A stretch of DNA of 64,000 bases, from NCBI RefSeq assembly GCF_010119975.1, contig NZ_CP048222.1:6114501-6178500 (forward strand), given 5' to 3'. Below, one piece after another: positions 63,402-64,000 of this stretch. The notes below the pieces were generated by a model that did not search any database, was not told the origin of the DNA, and saw only the letters and a list, made by a program, of their open reading frames with translations. Position numbers and translations under genes: made by a program. Numbering within the stretch: the stretch's first letter is position 1; each line of letters opens with the position of its first letter. Source of the DNA: Rhodocytophaga rosea. Its GTDB lineage: Bacteria; Bacteroidota; Bacteroidia; Cytophagales; 172606-1.

Positions 63402-64000
63402 ATGGAAAATGGTATACTCCGACGTAATTATTTATTTTCTGATCCCTATCTGCACCAGTTATGCAATGAAAAAATTGTAATTGCCGGCAGAGACTTTCAC
63501 AAACTGTTTTTTCAAAATGCCGCACCTGTATCCCTTACGGCATTGAGCGCCCGCAACATAGCTTTTAAAGATCTCCCTTCAGAATACGAGCTCACCTGTA
63601 AACTCGAGGAAGCCAGCGAAACAAAGTCATATCTGGCGGCTCAGTTACGAACAGGCATACGTAATATTTTACATCGATTGAGCTTTCAACCGGATGCAGT
63701 ACCAGCTTCTGTACAAAAACTGGAAAAACCTTGCCTCGAACAACTGACGGATATAGACCTGCTGTCTTATGGAAAATCATTGGTGCAAACCCTGTCTCCC
63801 AGTTTATCTGACATAAGAGATACCGGTTTGACACCAGCCATGATGAGTACGCTGTTACAGATTTGTTATGAATTTGATCTGGCGATAGACAAATTGCGGA
63901 AAACTGTATGCGATTGTGATTTAATTAACGCCCAACGTATAAAAATAGGAAACCAGATTTACGAAGAACTCCTGAGTTTATGTAACAAAGGCAAACAAAC
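63402..64000 (+). CDS. Unknown protein, cut by the window end
   Basis: About 199 residues from ATG 63402 without a stop. No signal peptide or long hydrophobic stretch. Mostly helical, with several Cys (Thr-Val-Cys-Asp-Cys-Asp near 172), and contains Ala-Ala-Gln-Leu-Arg-Thr-Gly-Ile-Arg-Asn-Ile-Leu-His-Arg-Leu, which suggests a helical bundle. No family is recognised. It is transcribed away from the DUF3857 pair. Confidence 0.65.
   Translation, partial: MENGILRRNYLFSDPYLHQLCNEKIVIAGRDFHKLFFQNAAPVSLTALSARNIAFKDLPSEYELTCKLEEASETKSYLAAQLRTGIRNILHRLSFQPDAVPASVQKLEKPCLEQLTDIDLLSYGKSLVQTLSPSLSDIRDTGLTPAMMSTLLQICYEFDLAIDKLRKTVCDCDLINAQRIKIGNQIYEELLSLCNKGKQ

Overview
The window looks like chromosome of a Bacteroidota species, most likely Cytophagales. 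This rests on promoters of the TAnnTTTG type, two-component propeller sensor kinases, a GH95 fucosidase, FtsX-type permeases with a PadR partner, DUF3857 transglutaminase proteins, a BatA/BatC-like pair and moderate G+C. No rRNA, CRISPR array or intact prophage was seen.

Region 1 (1-7.9 kb): end of an unknown gene, a lipase, a frame-disrupted outer-membrane phospholipase A, small envelope proteins, an L,D-transpeptidase, and a SDR/TetR pair that shares three copies of one operator. Region 2 (7.3-21.3 kb): metabolic and stress genes (RibA-like cyclohydrolase, azoreductase-like flavoprotein, SDR, AhpD-like protein, AraC regulator), a large class III cyclase/TolB/TPR protein, TANGO2-like and LysE-like proteins, coaBC, a YHS protein and a GH95 enzyme. 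Region 3 (21.3-30.9 kb): zinc-ribbon protein, OPT transporter, a PadR/permease/lipoprotein operon, a VOC protein, a second membrane cyclase and a decayed resolvase.

Region 4 (31-34.5 kb) is a nested insertion: a 1.29-kb IS3-family element sits inside an IS4-type transposase gene, and the IS4-type element landed on the start codon of an unknown gene. Both elements look inactive.

Region 5 (34.7-52.2 kb) is the most interesting part. It holds a nucleotide-transporter-like protein fused to HEAT repeats and a cyclic-nucleotide-binding domain, an HD hydrolase, a response-regulator/adenylate-cyclase fusion, a dead kinase fragment, four intact sensor histidine kinases in tandem (two TPR type, two propeller type) and a single-domain response regulator. 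None of the kinases has its own receiver or DNA-binding domain, so the two receivers flanking them are the obvious partners. I infer a locus that turns phosphorelay input into a cyclic nucleotide, read by the transporter-like fusion.

Region 6 (52.2-64 kb): a dead tyrosine-integrase start beside a tRNA-Ser/tRNA-Pro operon, BatA/BatC-like genes, thiolase, purC, a STAS protein, RNase Z, two DUF3857/transglutaminase proteins and the start of an unknown gene running off the end.

Several genes carry single-base frame breaks (phospholipase, small lipoprotein, IS3 orfB, resolvase). Two of them lie in 4-base homopolymers and could be assembly errors.
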